Below, piece by piece: positions 48,277-59,453 of a DNA stretch of 64,000 nucleotides. This DNA comes from Nepenthes gracilis. Its lineage: Eukaryota; Streptophyta; Magnoliopsida; Caryophyllales; Nepenthaceae. The stretch's first letter is position 1; every line of letters begins with the position of its first letter. Made by a program: the position numbers and the translations under genes. The notes under the pieces are model-generated. The model was given only the letters and a program-made list of their open reading frames with translations, did not search any database and was not told the DNA's origin. Where the stretch lies: NCBI GenBank assembly GCA_033239525.1, contig BSYO01000038.1, positions 10,729,041 to 10,793,040 of the forward strand, given 5' to 3'.

Positions 48277-48342
48277 GACGAAATTACCCTTTCGTTGTCA
48301 TTTTTTTTTTATTAATTTAGCGTGCGGGGAGCGGCCGAGAGG

Positions 48343-48377
48343 ACACGTTAACTGTTCACTCACGTGGGAAGCACGTG
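48343..48377 (-). promoter_or_regulatory. G-box/ABRE-like cluster of the DRT100 gene
   Basis: Two perfect CACGTG sites at 48361-48366 and 48372-48377 and an ACACGT at 48343-48348 lie 130-165 bases upstream of the ATG. Paired G-boxes at this spacing from a TATA box are typical targets of bZIP/bHLH factors. This suggests ABA, light or stress control, as inference. Confidence 0.6.
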
Positions 48378-48378
48378 A

Positions 48379-48655
48379 CTTATCCATCGCATCACAACTA
48401 GACTTGTTAAAAGGGCTTTGGTGGGGATATTTGTACCACGTTGGACTTAGGATTGATGTATCTTTTCAGAAAAATAATATTATGTATATATTTATTTATA
48501 TTAAATTTTTTAAAAAATAAATATAAATATTATTTTAAAAAATATATTGATACAGGCTTATAATTCAACTCTTACCCAATAAAATTTTTTTCAAAGTAAA
48601 ATGTTCACATTACCCAAATAAGAGGAGTGCATTTGCGGATAACACTATAAAGTTA
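48379..48655. other. Distal upstream region of the DRT100 gene
   Basis: About 100 bases of mixed sequence, then AT-rich DNA. No further motif stands out. Confidence 0.4.
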
Positions 48656-48659
48656 GCCA

Positions 48660-48990
48660 TCCTCAAATTTGAAAGAACAAACTCTAGATGGCTCGACATT
48701 CCCAAGAAAGAGGTCTACCATTTGTTCAGGACTACTCCGTCCTGAAATCACGACTTCGTTATCTTGAAGCCAAGAGCCATCCATCCTAAAATCACTGGTC
48801 CTCCGTCCGGAAGCGAAGAGACCTCCGTCCTAGAGTCACAGGTCCCACATCTCGAAGCCAAGGGCCCTCCATACGGGAGTTAGGAGCCCTCTGTTCTCGA
48901 GTCACGGGTCCTCCATCCCAGAGCCAAGGCCCTCCGTTTGGGAGTGAGGAGTCCTCCATCTCGGAGCTAAGAGTACTCTGTCATGACCCA
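48660..48990. repeat. 21-22-base minisatellite
   Basis: About 14 degenerate units of the form GGGTCCTCCGTCCCGGAGCCA, alternating CACGG/CCAAG endings. The CTCCGTC..GAG core is like that of the 20-base arrays at 20.8 and 23.3 kb, so it may come from a related LTR. No LTR ends were found around it. Confidence 0.85.
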
Positions 48991-49795
48991 AGAATACAAT
49001 ATACGCAAGTAAAAAAATAAGATCGATAATAATATGTTTATCAACCATAAAACCAATTTGGGTGTGACAATTCATACACATGTAGGATTTGAATAATATA
49101 AAACTCGTACAAGATCTTATCAAATATAAATTCGAATAAATATAATACACGACCTGCTATCCACAATTATAATGAAGATATTGAACATAACAATATTCAT
49201 CAACATAATGCTATAACTCAAATATTTTTCATACAATGATCGGAACCATTATTCGGCCATAAATAATAATATAATATATCATCAGAATCAGAAATATACC
49301 AAACATAATATCTCCACTCGTCAAAAGGGATATCCGAACCCAATCATGTCCTCACTCCTACAAGTGTATCCATATCACTAGTCTGAATCGATAAAATACG
49401 AAAACGTAAATTTAAAGCTCAACAAGTACCATCATCGTATAAAGCAATACACATAAATCAGAAGTATAAATATCGCATAACAATCACGTAAAATAAAACA
49501 CAATATCCGTAAAATTCCTAAAAATCGAGGAGATGTCTCGTATTAAATTATCGTTCGTATCAAACAGTCCCTCTCGGACATAATCGTAATAAATAATGAT
49601 CCGGTCAAATATTATAGACAATATCATATCATATGATCCGATGTCACATTATATAATTACGACTGCCACCGCATCCGTATGAGATACAAGCCATCGTCCG
49701 GATCTAAATCTCATAAAACAGAAATAGAGAGAAGACTGTCGGAACTAAGATATATAAGGAAGGTTTATCACGTATATAAGGAAGGCAATATACGA
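48991..49795 (-). mobile_element. Probable LTR-derived sequence
   Basis: AT-rich. On the minus strand phrases such as GATCCGGACGATGGCTTGTAT and ATACGAGACATCTCC recall the inner part of the Tekay/Del-like LTRs. No coding domain. Low confidence in class and limits. Confidence 0.3.
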
Positions 49796-49799
49796 ACTA

Positions 49800-50490
49800 G
49801 GATATTAGCAATATTGGCGCCTCCCATATAAGGAAGGCGCCAGATTTCTCCAAATCTTTGCCAGCCTGGCTTTCAGACCCAGAACATGCGCGGAATAAAA
49901 GCGCACGGTTTGAAAAGTTGTTGGTCGCCTCACAAGGAAACAATCTCGATCAGCTTGGCAACTGGCATCTGCTCCAGAAGGCAAGCCAGCCAGCGGATCA
50001 GGAAGGCAATCACTCCTTCCAAAGAAGGAGGATCGCCCTCTCAACTACAAAAGAAGTCATTGAATCATCATTCAAGGCACGCCTTCATTGATGCACGCTT
50101 TCTTCAACGCTCTCTGCAACACAACGAGTGCTCTGAGAAATCTGCCTTCACTGCCACTTTCATCCTCCAAAAAATCCTAAGGCAACAAGCGAGCCCTCAC
50201 GGCCGTTTACTACCTTCCCACCTTCCAGATCCAAGAAGACCTCACGTATCTCTTACATCTGGGTCAAACACTTTGTCTCTCTCTTTTTCTCTCGATTTCA
50301 GTTTCTTTCTCTTAGAGATTATTTTACTGACTTGAGCGTCAGAGTGTTTTCGGTGGGATAATTTTTCGCCGAACATGCTGACCTCTTGTTCTGTTTAGTG
50401 GTGTGCAGGATCCAACTCAGGGAACAGAGTCGGAGCCAAGACAAGAGGATCATCCGAATTTGTTCGAAATTCGGATCCAGAGACGCATCA
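49800..50490 (+). mobile_element. Tat-type LTR, left end uncertain
   Basis: The 3' part is close to the solo LTR at 38679-39707: TGGCAACTGGCAT, TGACTTGAGCGTCAGAGTG, TTTTTCGCCGAACA, GGTGTGCAGGATCC and the end GAGACGCATCA at 50490. A start with matching target duplication was not found. Frames of 77-149 codons inside are chance. Confidence 0.6.
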
Positions 50491-50540
50491 ATAATAATAA
50501 TAATAATAATAATAATACAGGAGAGAGAGAGAGGGAGATG
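50491..50540. repeat. (ATA)n and (GA)n microsatellites
   Basis: Nine ATA/AAT triplets at 50491-50517 are followed by ACAG and (GA)n at 50521-50534. Confidence 0.9.
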
Positions 50541-53107
50541 AACGAAGAAGGAATGGGGAAGAAGAGGGAAAGAAGAAGAGAGAAAGGAGGAACGGCATGT
50601 GAGAGTCACGGCAATGAGGAATGGAGGAGTTGATACTTCAAATGATTTCCTTTTCGTTATTTAAGGAGAGGGTGGGGAAGGTAGTCGAGGGAGGAAAACC
50701 CTAACCGTGTAAGCCATCGCATTTGTTCCTTGCCGTTGCCACTGCTACTTGTCATCGTCACCATCGTTTGCTGTGTCACCGCCTTCGTCGATTTGTGCCG
50801 CCGCCGTCATTGCCAGAAGAAGGAAATGAAATTGAGGCAAGTTGATTTGAGTTTCGTTACAATTAATCCTTTAATTGTTGAAATTAAATCCTCCTCTTCT
50901 CATTATTGATGTTGATTAATTGTTTTCTTGTAGTTATTTTGTTAATCGACTAAAAATTTGTGGTAGAGTGAGAAATGGGGAAAAACAGAGGCGGTGAGGA
51001 ATGATGGACGATTCGAGGGTTTATGGTGATTTGAGGAACGGAAATTTGAGGAATTAACTTTAAAATAAGAGATGAAATCTTGTGTGTTAACAAATTTAAA
51101 ACGTTGTTTCTCCTATTAAGAGATCAAATTTTGGATTTCGATGGAAACAAACATATTCTGTTTTCCATGGCGTGAAAAATGGTGAGGGTTTGATTCAGTA
51201 TTTGGTTTCGTGCAGATATGAACTTATGGGTAGGATGTTGTATGTACGAATTTGAGAATTAATTGATCATATAATTGTGAGTATATATACGTGGATGGTC
51301 GATTTGAATACGATGCGTGTGCGTTAAGGGGTATATATAATCGTATGGGTAAGTGCTGTAGTGTGCGTGTCTGTGTGCGAGCTGGGTGCGTTGCTCTGTT
51401 GGTGTCAAGTGTGGGTTTGTGTGTTGAGAGTGTGTGCGCGGAGGTGTGTGTAGTGTGTGTAGATTGGTGATGGCAGTCGGGATGGTGTGAGAGTTGTGTG
51501 CTGCTGCCGTGTGAGAGTGAGTGTGCAAGGATGGTGTTGTGTGGTTGTGGGCCGGTATAACTGTGTATGTAAAAGTATATATATATTGTAATAGGTATGT
51601 ATATATATATATTATAATTGTTAATTGATGGAGGAGGACGTCATCGGTAGTTATAATGTCGATTGAAATTTTGTGAAATTAATCGGGATAGTTAAATAAG
51701 ATGAGAATCGTGAGTTAGTTTGATAATAACAAAATTGAGGATATCTTGTAACCTTATAAGTAATATGGAGACCTCGAATTAATTAGAAAAGATTTAATAA
51801 AATATTAGGGAATGCAATCGAATATTTAAAATATCCTTAGTACTATTACTCTTCTTTTGATAATGACATTATTTGCGTGACCTTCGGATGGTGTGTGTAT
51901 AGTATTTATCAGTATCGAACGACATATCTTTCATTAAAATTGTAAAGCTTTTTTTGTGTTATACTTGATTGTGTGAGTATTGGTGTATTGGTTTTCTACG
52001 GTCAAGGTAAAAGAAAGCGCATGAAAACCTTAAGGTATCTAGTTTACTGAGAGGTTACGACATCTTAACGTGGTCTATGCTTATCCGATACTGATTTTCA
52101 TATAATGGTGATAAAGAGGTATATTGTTTATTGTGGAGGGATGCTTATAACCATGTGACCATCGTAAGAGATGATATTAGGGATATCATTTAGTGAGAGG
52201 TATCACAGATGGAGTCGGCATGCTACGAGTACAGCTTTTGGGAGGACTGTAGGAATAATGTGATACCATGGATAACCTCGTTATACTTACCCAACCGTTG
52301 GGGAAGTAAATTCGCGACCTTTGGTTCAGGGTGGCAGAATAATGTCTAAGGAGATTCATGTGATATTTCGTTATTGTTGATACCTCATGAGTTTGAGATT
52401 CGATTGAATCCACGTGTTATATTTGGTAGAATCCATGGGTCAGATTTTATTATATTCGGATTCAGTGGAATCCATATTGTTTTTTTTGTATTCGGGTTTC
52501 AAGTTGTTCACGCTAATATTCGGACCAGGAGATCTCTTTTATTTTTTGTGAGATTGGATCTAAGGGATATTGCCTCTTATTGGTAAAATGTTATGATCTT
52601 TGGAGTGATCTACCTTTCTTGTGCCATTGAATTGTTCATACAATGAAATGTATTTTGTTGGATATATTGATCTGTTAGATATTATATTGTTCTTAATTCT
52701 TGTTATATTGTATATCTGTGACTGTTATTGTCATTTTCTATTTGTTTTGGATTCGTATTATTTATTGGGTATTTGACTCTCTCTTATTATTTTTCATTCT
52801 TTCAGAATAGTAGAGTAGATGATGATACCTCTAGAGTTGAATAAAGAGTTATGGCGAGAGAGATAGAGGCTTGTGGGGAGAAGTTATAGAGTCAGTTTCA
52901 TTGATCGAGGTTTTATTTGGATATGTTATTGATACCGTATTCTTAGGATAATAATTTTGTATACATTTCATTATCTCGAAGGAATTTATTATAAAAAATA
53001 TAACTATTTATTAAATTTCATGATGTATTTATGAGGATTATTGAAATTTTGAGTTTTCTTGTAGTCGGTCTGAATTGAGTCAAATGTCTCGAGTTCGAGT
53101 CGTTACA
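50541..53107 (+). mobile_element. Tekay/Del-like LTR (plus strand)
   Basis: A TATA-like TTATTTAAGGAG near 50658 is followed by a GCC/GTC-rich leader (50700-50820) and long T/G-rich DNA. It ends TCGAGTTCGAGTCGTTACA at 53107, the usual ending of this LTR class. No coding domain is attached, so it is a solo or truncated LTR. The left boundary is obscured by the LTR and microsatellite at 49.8-50.54 kb. Confidence 0.5.
51345..51560. repeat. TG-rich low-complexity stretch
   Basis: About 200 bases where the + strand is almost free of A and C (GTGTGTGCGCGGAGGTGTGT and similar). The opposite strand gives an 89-codon His/Thr-rich frame that is a composition artefact. Confidence 0.8.
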
Positions 53108-53250
53108 GCAATTTTCGTCGTCTTCTAATCTCTCGTTTTTAATTGTGGCGTGTAGGATCGAAGTTTGAAACTACCATCTCATATTAGTTTTAGTTCAACC
53201 TAATAAGAAAGATCAAATGGATTTTTAGTCCCAACAGTAACACGAATCCA
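53108..53250 (+). mobile_element. 3' tail of a Tat-type LTR
   Basis: CAATTTTCGTCGTCTTCTAATC, then TTGTGGCGTGTAGGATCG and the end AAGCACGCATCG reproduce the last 140 bases of the Tat-type LTRs here. Its left part is missing, so the Tekay-like LTR ending at 53107 probably inserted into it. Confidence 0.5.
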
Positions 53251-53979
53251 AGCACGCATCGTATGTATATATATATATATAATATTATTTATTTATTATA
53301 TAAGAAAATTTTGACATATAATGTTTAAATTTTAAATAATTATTTAAATTCTATATACAATTTTTTATATCTTTAAATTTTTATTATTAGATGAAACGAT
53401 CTCCCCCAAATCTTATACCACATCCATATTTTATTTCTCTCAATAAATAAAAATCCAATGTTAGAGATTTATATTTATTTATTTATTTATTTATTTACAG
53501 GTTTTGAATTTTACTTGTTAAATTTTTTCATCCAATAAATGAATGAAGATATACCTAGTGCATTCCCTGGTTCCCTTGTTAAAGGTGATTCATTCAAATG
53601 GCTTAATAATTTATTTAATGATTAAGATTATTTTTCATAAAATAAATAATAAATTTATTAAAAATTAAAAAATAATTTTTAAAAATTTTATTATTTATTT
53701 TACAATAAGCAACATTAGTCCTTGCCTGTCATAAAATACATCTAAAAAATATATTTAAATATTTTTAAAATATTTTTAGCTGATATAATATTTTCTCCCT
53801 TTCTTTTATAAAAATGTATTTGAAATTATTGAATATAAATGCGACATGGGCCCATCCACATAAGATCACAATGATACCACCATATGCTACCATAGAAAAG
53901 ACCATTTAGATATATCAATGATATTTTTTAATGGTGTGACATTTTGAGCTCTGTATTTAAAATAAAAATTTCTCATGCT
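53251..53979. other. AT-rich spacer
   Basis: (ATTT)n tract at 53469-53497. No gene recognised. Confidence 0.5.
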
Positions 53980-53984
53980 TTATA

Positions 53985-54388
53985 TGTAACGTTCATGAGT
54001 ACCCGTTTGTGAATATTTATGCATTTCTGTTGCGGTGAATGATTTTGTTTCCTGCAGACACTCCATCGCCCCCAAACGCTTACGAGGAGATGTATTCACG
54101 TTAACGCAAAGACGCGTTTCGCTTCACTCTCCCTATCCAGGACATCACATCCACTTCTAGGGAGCCCAACGTCTGCGTTGGCATACCGAACCGGGCCTCG
54201 TCTCTAATACCATTTCTAACGTCCCTGGGCACCCACTTGTAAATATTGTTCGTTTTATCACACAGCGCATTTGGTTTTATTTACTGTAGTAGGCTCCACC
54301 TGCCTCAAAACGCCTTCCATGCTGAAGAGAGTCTATACCTTTATAAGATACGCTTCGTTCCCTTCCCCATTCGATGTGGGACATCACA
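53985..54388 (-). mobile_element. TRIM element with perfect TTATA target duplication
   Basis: Only 404 bases. On the minus strand, the 5' LTR (54388-54215) starts TGTGATGTCCCACATCG and ends ACGTTAGA. TGGTATTAGAGA (54212-54201), a near match to the initiator-Met primer site, follows. Then come a roughly 50-base interior and the 3' LTR (54149-53985), from TGTGATGTCC to GAACGTTACA. Flanks are TTATA on both sides (53980-53984 and 54389-54393). TRIMs are tiny non-coding LTR elements moved by other elements. The two LTRs have diverged considerably. Confidence 0.9.
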
Positions 54389-54393
54389 TTATA

Positions 54394-55705
54394 TTTATAT
54401 TTTAGCTTGAATATCACCTTTTAAACTACAAAATTAACATTTCTATGATAAAGAGTAAATAAGATTGTTAATCAAATAATTTCCATAAGTAATTTTAATT
54501 TAGCTAAATGCATATATTAATTAATTTTAATTTTAAATGTGGCTAAAAATAATAGAATTAAGTTGGGTTTAATCCGACGGCAATGATCAATCATTTTCTT
54601 TTCCCGTCTTCTCTTTCTCACACTTGACGACATCCTCCCTCTGACCAAGTCACAGCAACCCTCTCCGAAAAAGGAGGGTTATACATTTATTTTGAGACCG
54701 TTGAATATAAATTTAATAATTTAGAAGATTCTTATTATTTTAAAATCAAATGCTTTAAAAATAAATTTATTTTTAACTAATTATATTAACTGTTAAATTT
54801 ATATTTAATGATCTATAAATTAAAATACAATTATTGTACCTTATTGCTGAATTGTTGGAGATTTAATGACCAATAAGACTAAAAGGTAGGAGATGAACAA
54901 TAATTGTGTGGAGATCTTGTCTTGTTAATTTGAATGGTATTTAATATTAAATAATTATTACTAAAATTTAGTTGTCTTTAATATGTATTTGATTAATGTC
55001 AATATTGATGAGAAGCTTTTTCTTTATTGCAAAGCTAAAAGAAGTACAGTAACGAGAGTGGGCACTAAACATTAAAAGGAGAGCAAAGTCATAAATGAAA
55101 TTTAAAAAGAGAAGGGAATAAATGCAAAATAAAAAATCCTAAAAAATTATATAATCATCTTATTTTTATAAAATATTTATTTTATTATTTAATTATTTTT
55201 TAACAAATAATAAATATTTTTTAGAAAAATATTTATTCCTCTAACTTATAAAATAAAAAATATTATATACTCTTAGGTATTTTTTTTACATGTAAAAAAT
55301 AGTTATTTCTACGGTCCATAAATTTTATTTTTATTTTGCCATCATCATCATCATCATCACAATTATTATTATTATTATTATAACTACTACTACCATTATT
55401 ATTATTATTGTATATGCATGTAAACATTGTTTATACTCTTTGATCTTCAAAAGTTTTTTTGCTTGAATAAGGATAAAAAAAATTATTAATATAAATTTTC
55501 ACATTATATTTCATATTATTATTACGTATTAAATATTAAAATACTAATTTTTAATTTATATTATTTCAATAACTAAATATAAAAATAAAAAAATTTAATT
55601 CTTTTTTCATCTTATTCTATTTTTTAAAAATTAATATTTTATTTCTATATTATTCCATTTAAATAATTATACATATCATAGGAAAGATTTTAGCTTCAAT
55701 GATCT
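54394..55705. other. AT-rich spacer with microsatellites
   Basis: (CAT)n/(ATT)n/(CTA)n triplet tracts at 55339-55410. A pyrimidine-rich patch lies at 54595-54665. No gene recognised. Confidence 0.5.
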
Positions 55706-56454
55706 TGTTGGGTCCGATATGAAGGCCCAAGAGAATTCCAAGCTCAACGCAAGGAGCAATGGCCCACGCAGCAAGTTGGACCTACATCCAGAAACAACTT
55801 ACGTAGCATACTTTGAGAAGAGGAGCCCTAAATTCCCTCGCCAAGGGCTCCAACGGGAGGAGCCATAAATTCCCCTCCTGTTCATAGAGAAGAGGAGAGA
55901 GAAAAAAATTACTCTCGGACGCAAGGAATGCACTCTGAGAGCATACTTTGACAAGAGAAAGGATCCTCACATCCTACTCCGAACTTGATCAATTGGCCAC
56001 TAAAAAAACAACAGCCTGGCACCGAGATATACGCTCCTGCATGCGCAAGTTCTCATAAACACAGCCATATACCACTTTTCTCTAGCCTAACACAGGGCCG
56101 CCACAATTAGCAACCCATTGCGGTGCATTCTGGGAATCAGGCCTCCCTAATCCATCACCAATCTCCCAATTCTGCATTCACATACTCCCCCCACGTTCAC
56201 AGCATACTCACGCACACCTCTAAGCATGCGCAACCCCCATTTTCGTTTATTACAGAAGGTTTGTTGACTTAAACGTCGAAGTGTTTTTGGTCGGAGAATT
56301 TTCAATAGGCCTTTGACCTTTTATTTGTTAGTTGTGTTGTGTAGGTCCCAAATTTACAGAGATGGAGATCGGACCCTCTCAAGATCGCCTCAGGACGACA
56401 AAGAATCCAAAAGTTCCCAAATCTATACGACAATCGCGGACTCGAAATGCAATA
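55706..56454 (+). repeat. 5' LTR of element C
   Basis: It starts TGTTGGGTCCGATATG, contains TTGACTTAAACGTCGAAGTG near 56264, and ends ATGCAATA before TTGGCACCGTTTGTGGG (56455-56471). The partner LTR, if any, is outside the window. Confidence 0.7.
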
Positions 56455-56524
56455 TTGGCACCGTTTGTGGGAAGAAGACAAGAAGCCTAGCATCTTTTTC
56501 TCATACTCAATCCCTTACAGCAAA

Positions 56525-57870
56525 ATGGTCAGCACAAGGGTACAAGCCAGTGCCCGGCAACAGAAGTAGTCGTCCACGGCGACGACCACTCAGTGGGTAG
56601 CCGTGTAGACATCCATCCGAAACCCGATATCTGCTGTCTCGCGGCGGACATGGGTGACAAGAAGCTAATGATACAGGCCCTTTGCAACCCAATGGGCACA
56701 CCATGGATGGGAGTAGCACCCCCAGCATCCCAGTCGTGATCCTCCGGGCGAGGAAGGATTCAGGCAGGAGCTCCCAGGGGAAGATCAGATCGGCCTGATG
56801 ACGTCGGGGCCCAGGCGGCCTCCTGCAGCAAGGTCCAGTCTGCGGCTGGAAGCCACCCTGGCCGGGACGAGGGGGAGGAGAGCCCAAAGAGGTGCAACCC
56901 CCGCAACTCCTGCGACGAAAGAGGGACAACGGCCGCAGACTCTGACAGCGTGCGGCCGTCCCACCTGGATGGTCGCCAGCACCGATGAATCGGCCAACAC
57001 CAGCAAAGTCGTACGGAGCTACGCGACCTCATTAATGTAAGGAGAAGTGAGTTCGATCCCCCGATGGAGGAAAATGTGAGGGTGCTCTAGGATCTCCTGA
57101 ACAAGGAGAGACCCATTCAATTCTCAGCAAACCTACGAAGGTCACCCTTCGTCATGGATCTCCGGACTCAACTGCTCCCTTGAAAGTTCAAAATGCCCGT
57201 ACTGGAAGGGTATGATGGGAGCAAGGACCCGATGGACCACCTCAACTACTTCCGCACTCACTTGTCCCTCCATGGAACAAGCGAGGTCTTGATGTGCCAG
57301 TGCTTCCCCGTCACCCTTAGGGTGGACGCGCTGCTTTGGTTCCATGGCCTCCCTCCAAATTTTATCCGCTCCTTCGACGAAATCGCAGATAGCTTCCTGA
57401 GCCAATTTGCCTCCAGCCGGAGCGAGGAAAAGCAGTCGTGGCACCTGGTACGTCTCCGATAGAGGACGGATGAAAGTCTGAAGCGATTCCTCAACCGCTT
57501 CATTACCGAGGCATGCATGATCCCCCAGCTCTCCGACGAGCTGAAGCTCAATGCCTTCGTCGCTACGTTGGCTGCAAGGGACTTCTTCAAGCACCTGTCA
57601 CACCGGCGTCCTCAATCCTTTCAGAAAGTAGTAGCTATCTCCCGAGCCTACATTTCGACGGAGGAAGCCAACAAGGTAAAGAGTCCTGAGCGTATGGACC
57701 GCCCTCCGGATATTCCTAGACCTACCGTCAGCAAGAAGAGGAACGGCGATAGCAGCCACTTCAAGGAAAGCCGCAAGCAGCCACGTCTTTCTCCTAGATC
57801 GAGGAAGGAGCGCGGACCAACTTTTTGACTCCTCTAAACGATACCCACGTAAACATCCTGATGCAGATCT
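56525..57870 (+). pseudogene. gag: Tat gag (element C)
   Basis: The start MVSTRVQASARQQ at 56525 meets a TAG after 14 codons. The capsid core, at 57145-57828, reads in one frame through PVLEGYDGSKDPMDHLNYF, LWFHGLPPNFIRSFDEI, FLSQFASSRSEEKQSW and ACMIPQLSDELKLNAF. It is broken only by stops at 57181 and 57460. A basic Ser/Arg/Lys-rich tail follows. The region 56570-57130 is frame-scrambled. Not functional as it stands. Confidence 0.88.
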
Positions 57871-58099
57871 AGGATGAAAAGTTCTTTAAGTGGCCGAAAG
57901 GGCCGAAGGGTCCGAATGGAGGTGACCAGACGAAGTGCTGTCAGTACCACCGCTGCCTCGACACTCCACGGAGAATTATCGGACCCTGCAGTAGGAATTA
58001 AAAGATCTGATCCACCGCGGACACCTCAAACGGTTCGTGAAGGGTTTGGGGCAAGCCCTCGCAACCTCGTAAAGGGAGGCGAGCGGGCCGCCTAAGAAC

Positions 58100-58664
58100 C
58101 GTACTGCCGCAGGTGTGATCAACATGATCTCGACCACGTCAGCCAAGAGTAGTAGAAAGATGCGTCCTGAAGAGACTTCCAGCAGGAAGAGAGAGAAGAT
58201 AGGGACTAGGAGTGATGTTATTAGCTTTAGTAGCGATGATATGGTATATGTAACATTCTCATATTCTGACCTACTAAATGGTCTTTGTTTCAGACTATAT
58301 GATTGATTACTAGTTGAAACGAGTCTTCATTGACAGCGGAAGCTCTCAAAATTTGCTGTATCTAGTTGCCTTTTATAAGCTTGGACTAAAGCGAAGCCAA
58401 ATGAAAGCGGCTGATGGCCCTCTATACAGTTTGGACAACGAGCCTGTACCCGTGCAAGGAACGGTTCGACTAGAAGTCACGATGGGGGCTTACCCGTGCA
58501 TTGCAACGCGGGAGCTAATGTTCATCGTCGTAGATTTACCGTCCGTTTATAATGCTATCCCGGGGAGACCATTCCTTGTTGCCTTTGAGGCTGTCACCTC
58601 GATACCACACCTAAAGTTGAAGTTTCTAACCCTGTACGGCGTTGGAGAAACACTTGGAGATTAA
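58100..58664 (+). pseudogene. pol: Retropepsin-type protease region (element C)
   Basis: The frame 58314-58664 (116 codons) gives MKRVFIDSGSSQNLLYLVAF with the D-S-G active-site triad, then LEVTMGAYPCIATRELMFIV and YNAIPGRPFL, the second hydrophobic signature. It is preceded by IISFSSDDM-like codons shared with element B. This domain itself looks intact, but upstream and downstream frames are broken. Confidence 0.85.
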
Positions 58665-58743
58665 GCGATGGGACGGACGTGCTAGTTGTCCCAAATTGCA
58701 CCAGTAGCGCTGAGCCACCTGAACGAAGACTTGGACCTCTGCG

Positions 58744-59453
58744 ATGAGACCGCTACAACAGGCCCAGTCGGGAGAGGAAACCGAAGCGGTCCCACTGGAT
58801 CCCGCCGAGCCGGAGAAGTGTGTACATGTGGGCAGCTCCCTCTCTCAAGCCAACTGTGATCGATTAGTTACCTTCCTACGGAAGAATTCCAATATGTTTG
58901 CATGGATTCCTGTGGACATGCCCGGATATCGGCCGAAATAATGGTTCACAAGTTGGTCCTCGATTTCGACCATAAGTCCGTGTGACAGAAGCGCAGAAAC
59001 CATTTTGTTGTAAAGCTAATAGCCATAAGGGAGGAAGTTAAGAAGCTGTTGGACGCCGAGTTCATCAAGAAAGTGTAGTATCCAGACTGGCTATCCAATA
59101 TCGTTCTCGTAAAGAAAAGTAACGGCAAATGGCCGATGTACGTGGACTTCACCGATTTGAACAAAGCCTACCCGAAATACAGCTTCTCTCTCTATTGAAT
59201 CGATCAGTTGGTGGACTCCACGTTCGGACATGAGCTGTTAAGTTTCATGCACGTTTACTCGGGTTACAACCAGATCAGGATGCAGTCAAGCGACGAGGAG
59301 TACACCTCCTTCATAATTGACCATGGGACGTACTGTTACAAGGTAATATCCTTCGGCCTCAAGAACATTGGGGCGACCTACCAACGCCTTGTAAACAAGA
59401 TGTTTGAAGCTCAGATCGGTCGAAACGTGGAGATATATGTTGACGACATATAT
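58744..59453 (+). pseudogene. pol: Reverse transcriptase, cut after YVDD (element C)
   Basis: The linker EPEKCVHVGSSL lies at 58808. RT then reads EEVKKLLDAEFIKKV, KKSNGKWPMYVDFTDLNKAY, LLSFMHVYSGYNQIRM and GLKNIGATYQRLVNKMF, and ends VEIYVDD at 59430-59447. Thus fingers and most of the palm are present, including the catalytic aspartates. The thumb, RNase H and integrase are missing at this place. Stops at 59085 and 59196 and a frame change near 58940 already disable it. Confidence 0.88.

Larger units (their letters stand above)
55706..59451 (+). mobile_element. Tat-lineage Ty3/gypsy retrotransposon, interrupted (element C)
   Basis: LTR, primer-site region, gag, protease and the first half of reverse transcriptase follow each other in the expected order. 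The element stops abruptly two bases or so after YVDD, where unrelated TA-rich DNA and a Mutator-type remnant begin. It is less broken than element B: gag, protease and RT show long frames with only a few stops. A later part may be the edge locus at 63.17-64.0 kb. Confidence 0.88.

Noticed and set aside
51259..51528. 89-codon His/Thr-rich minus-strand frame
   Set aside because: Composition artefact of the TG-rich block.
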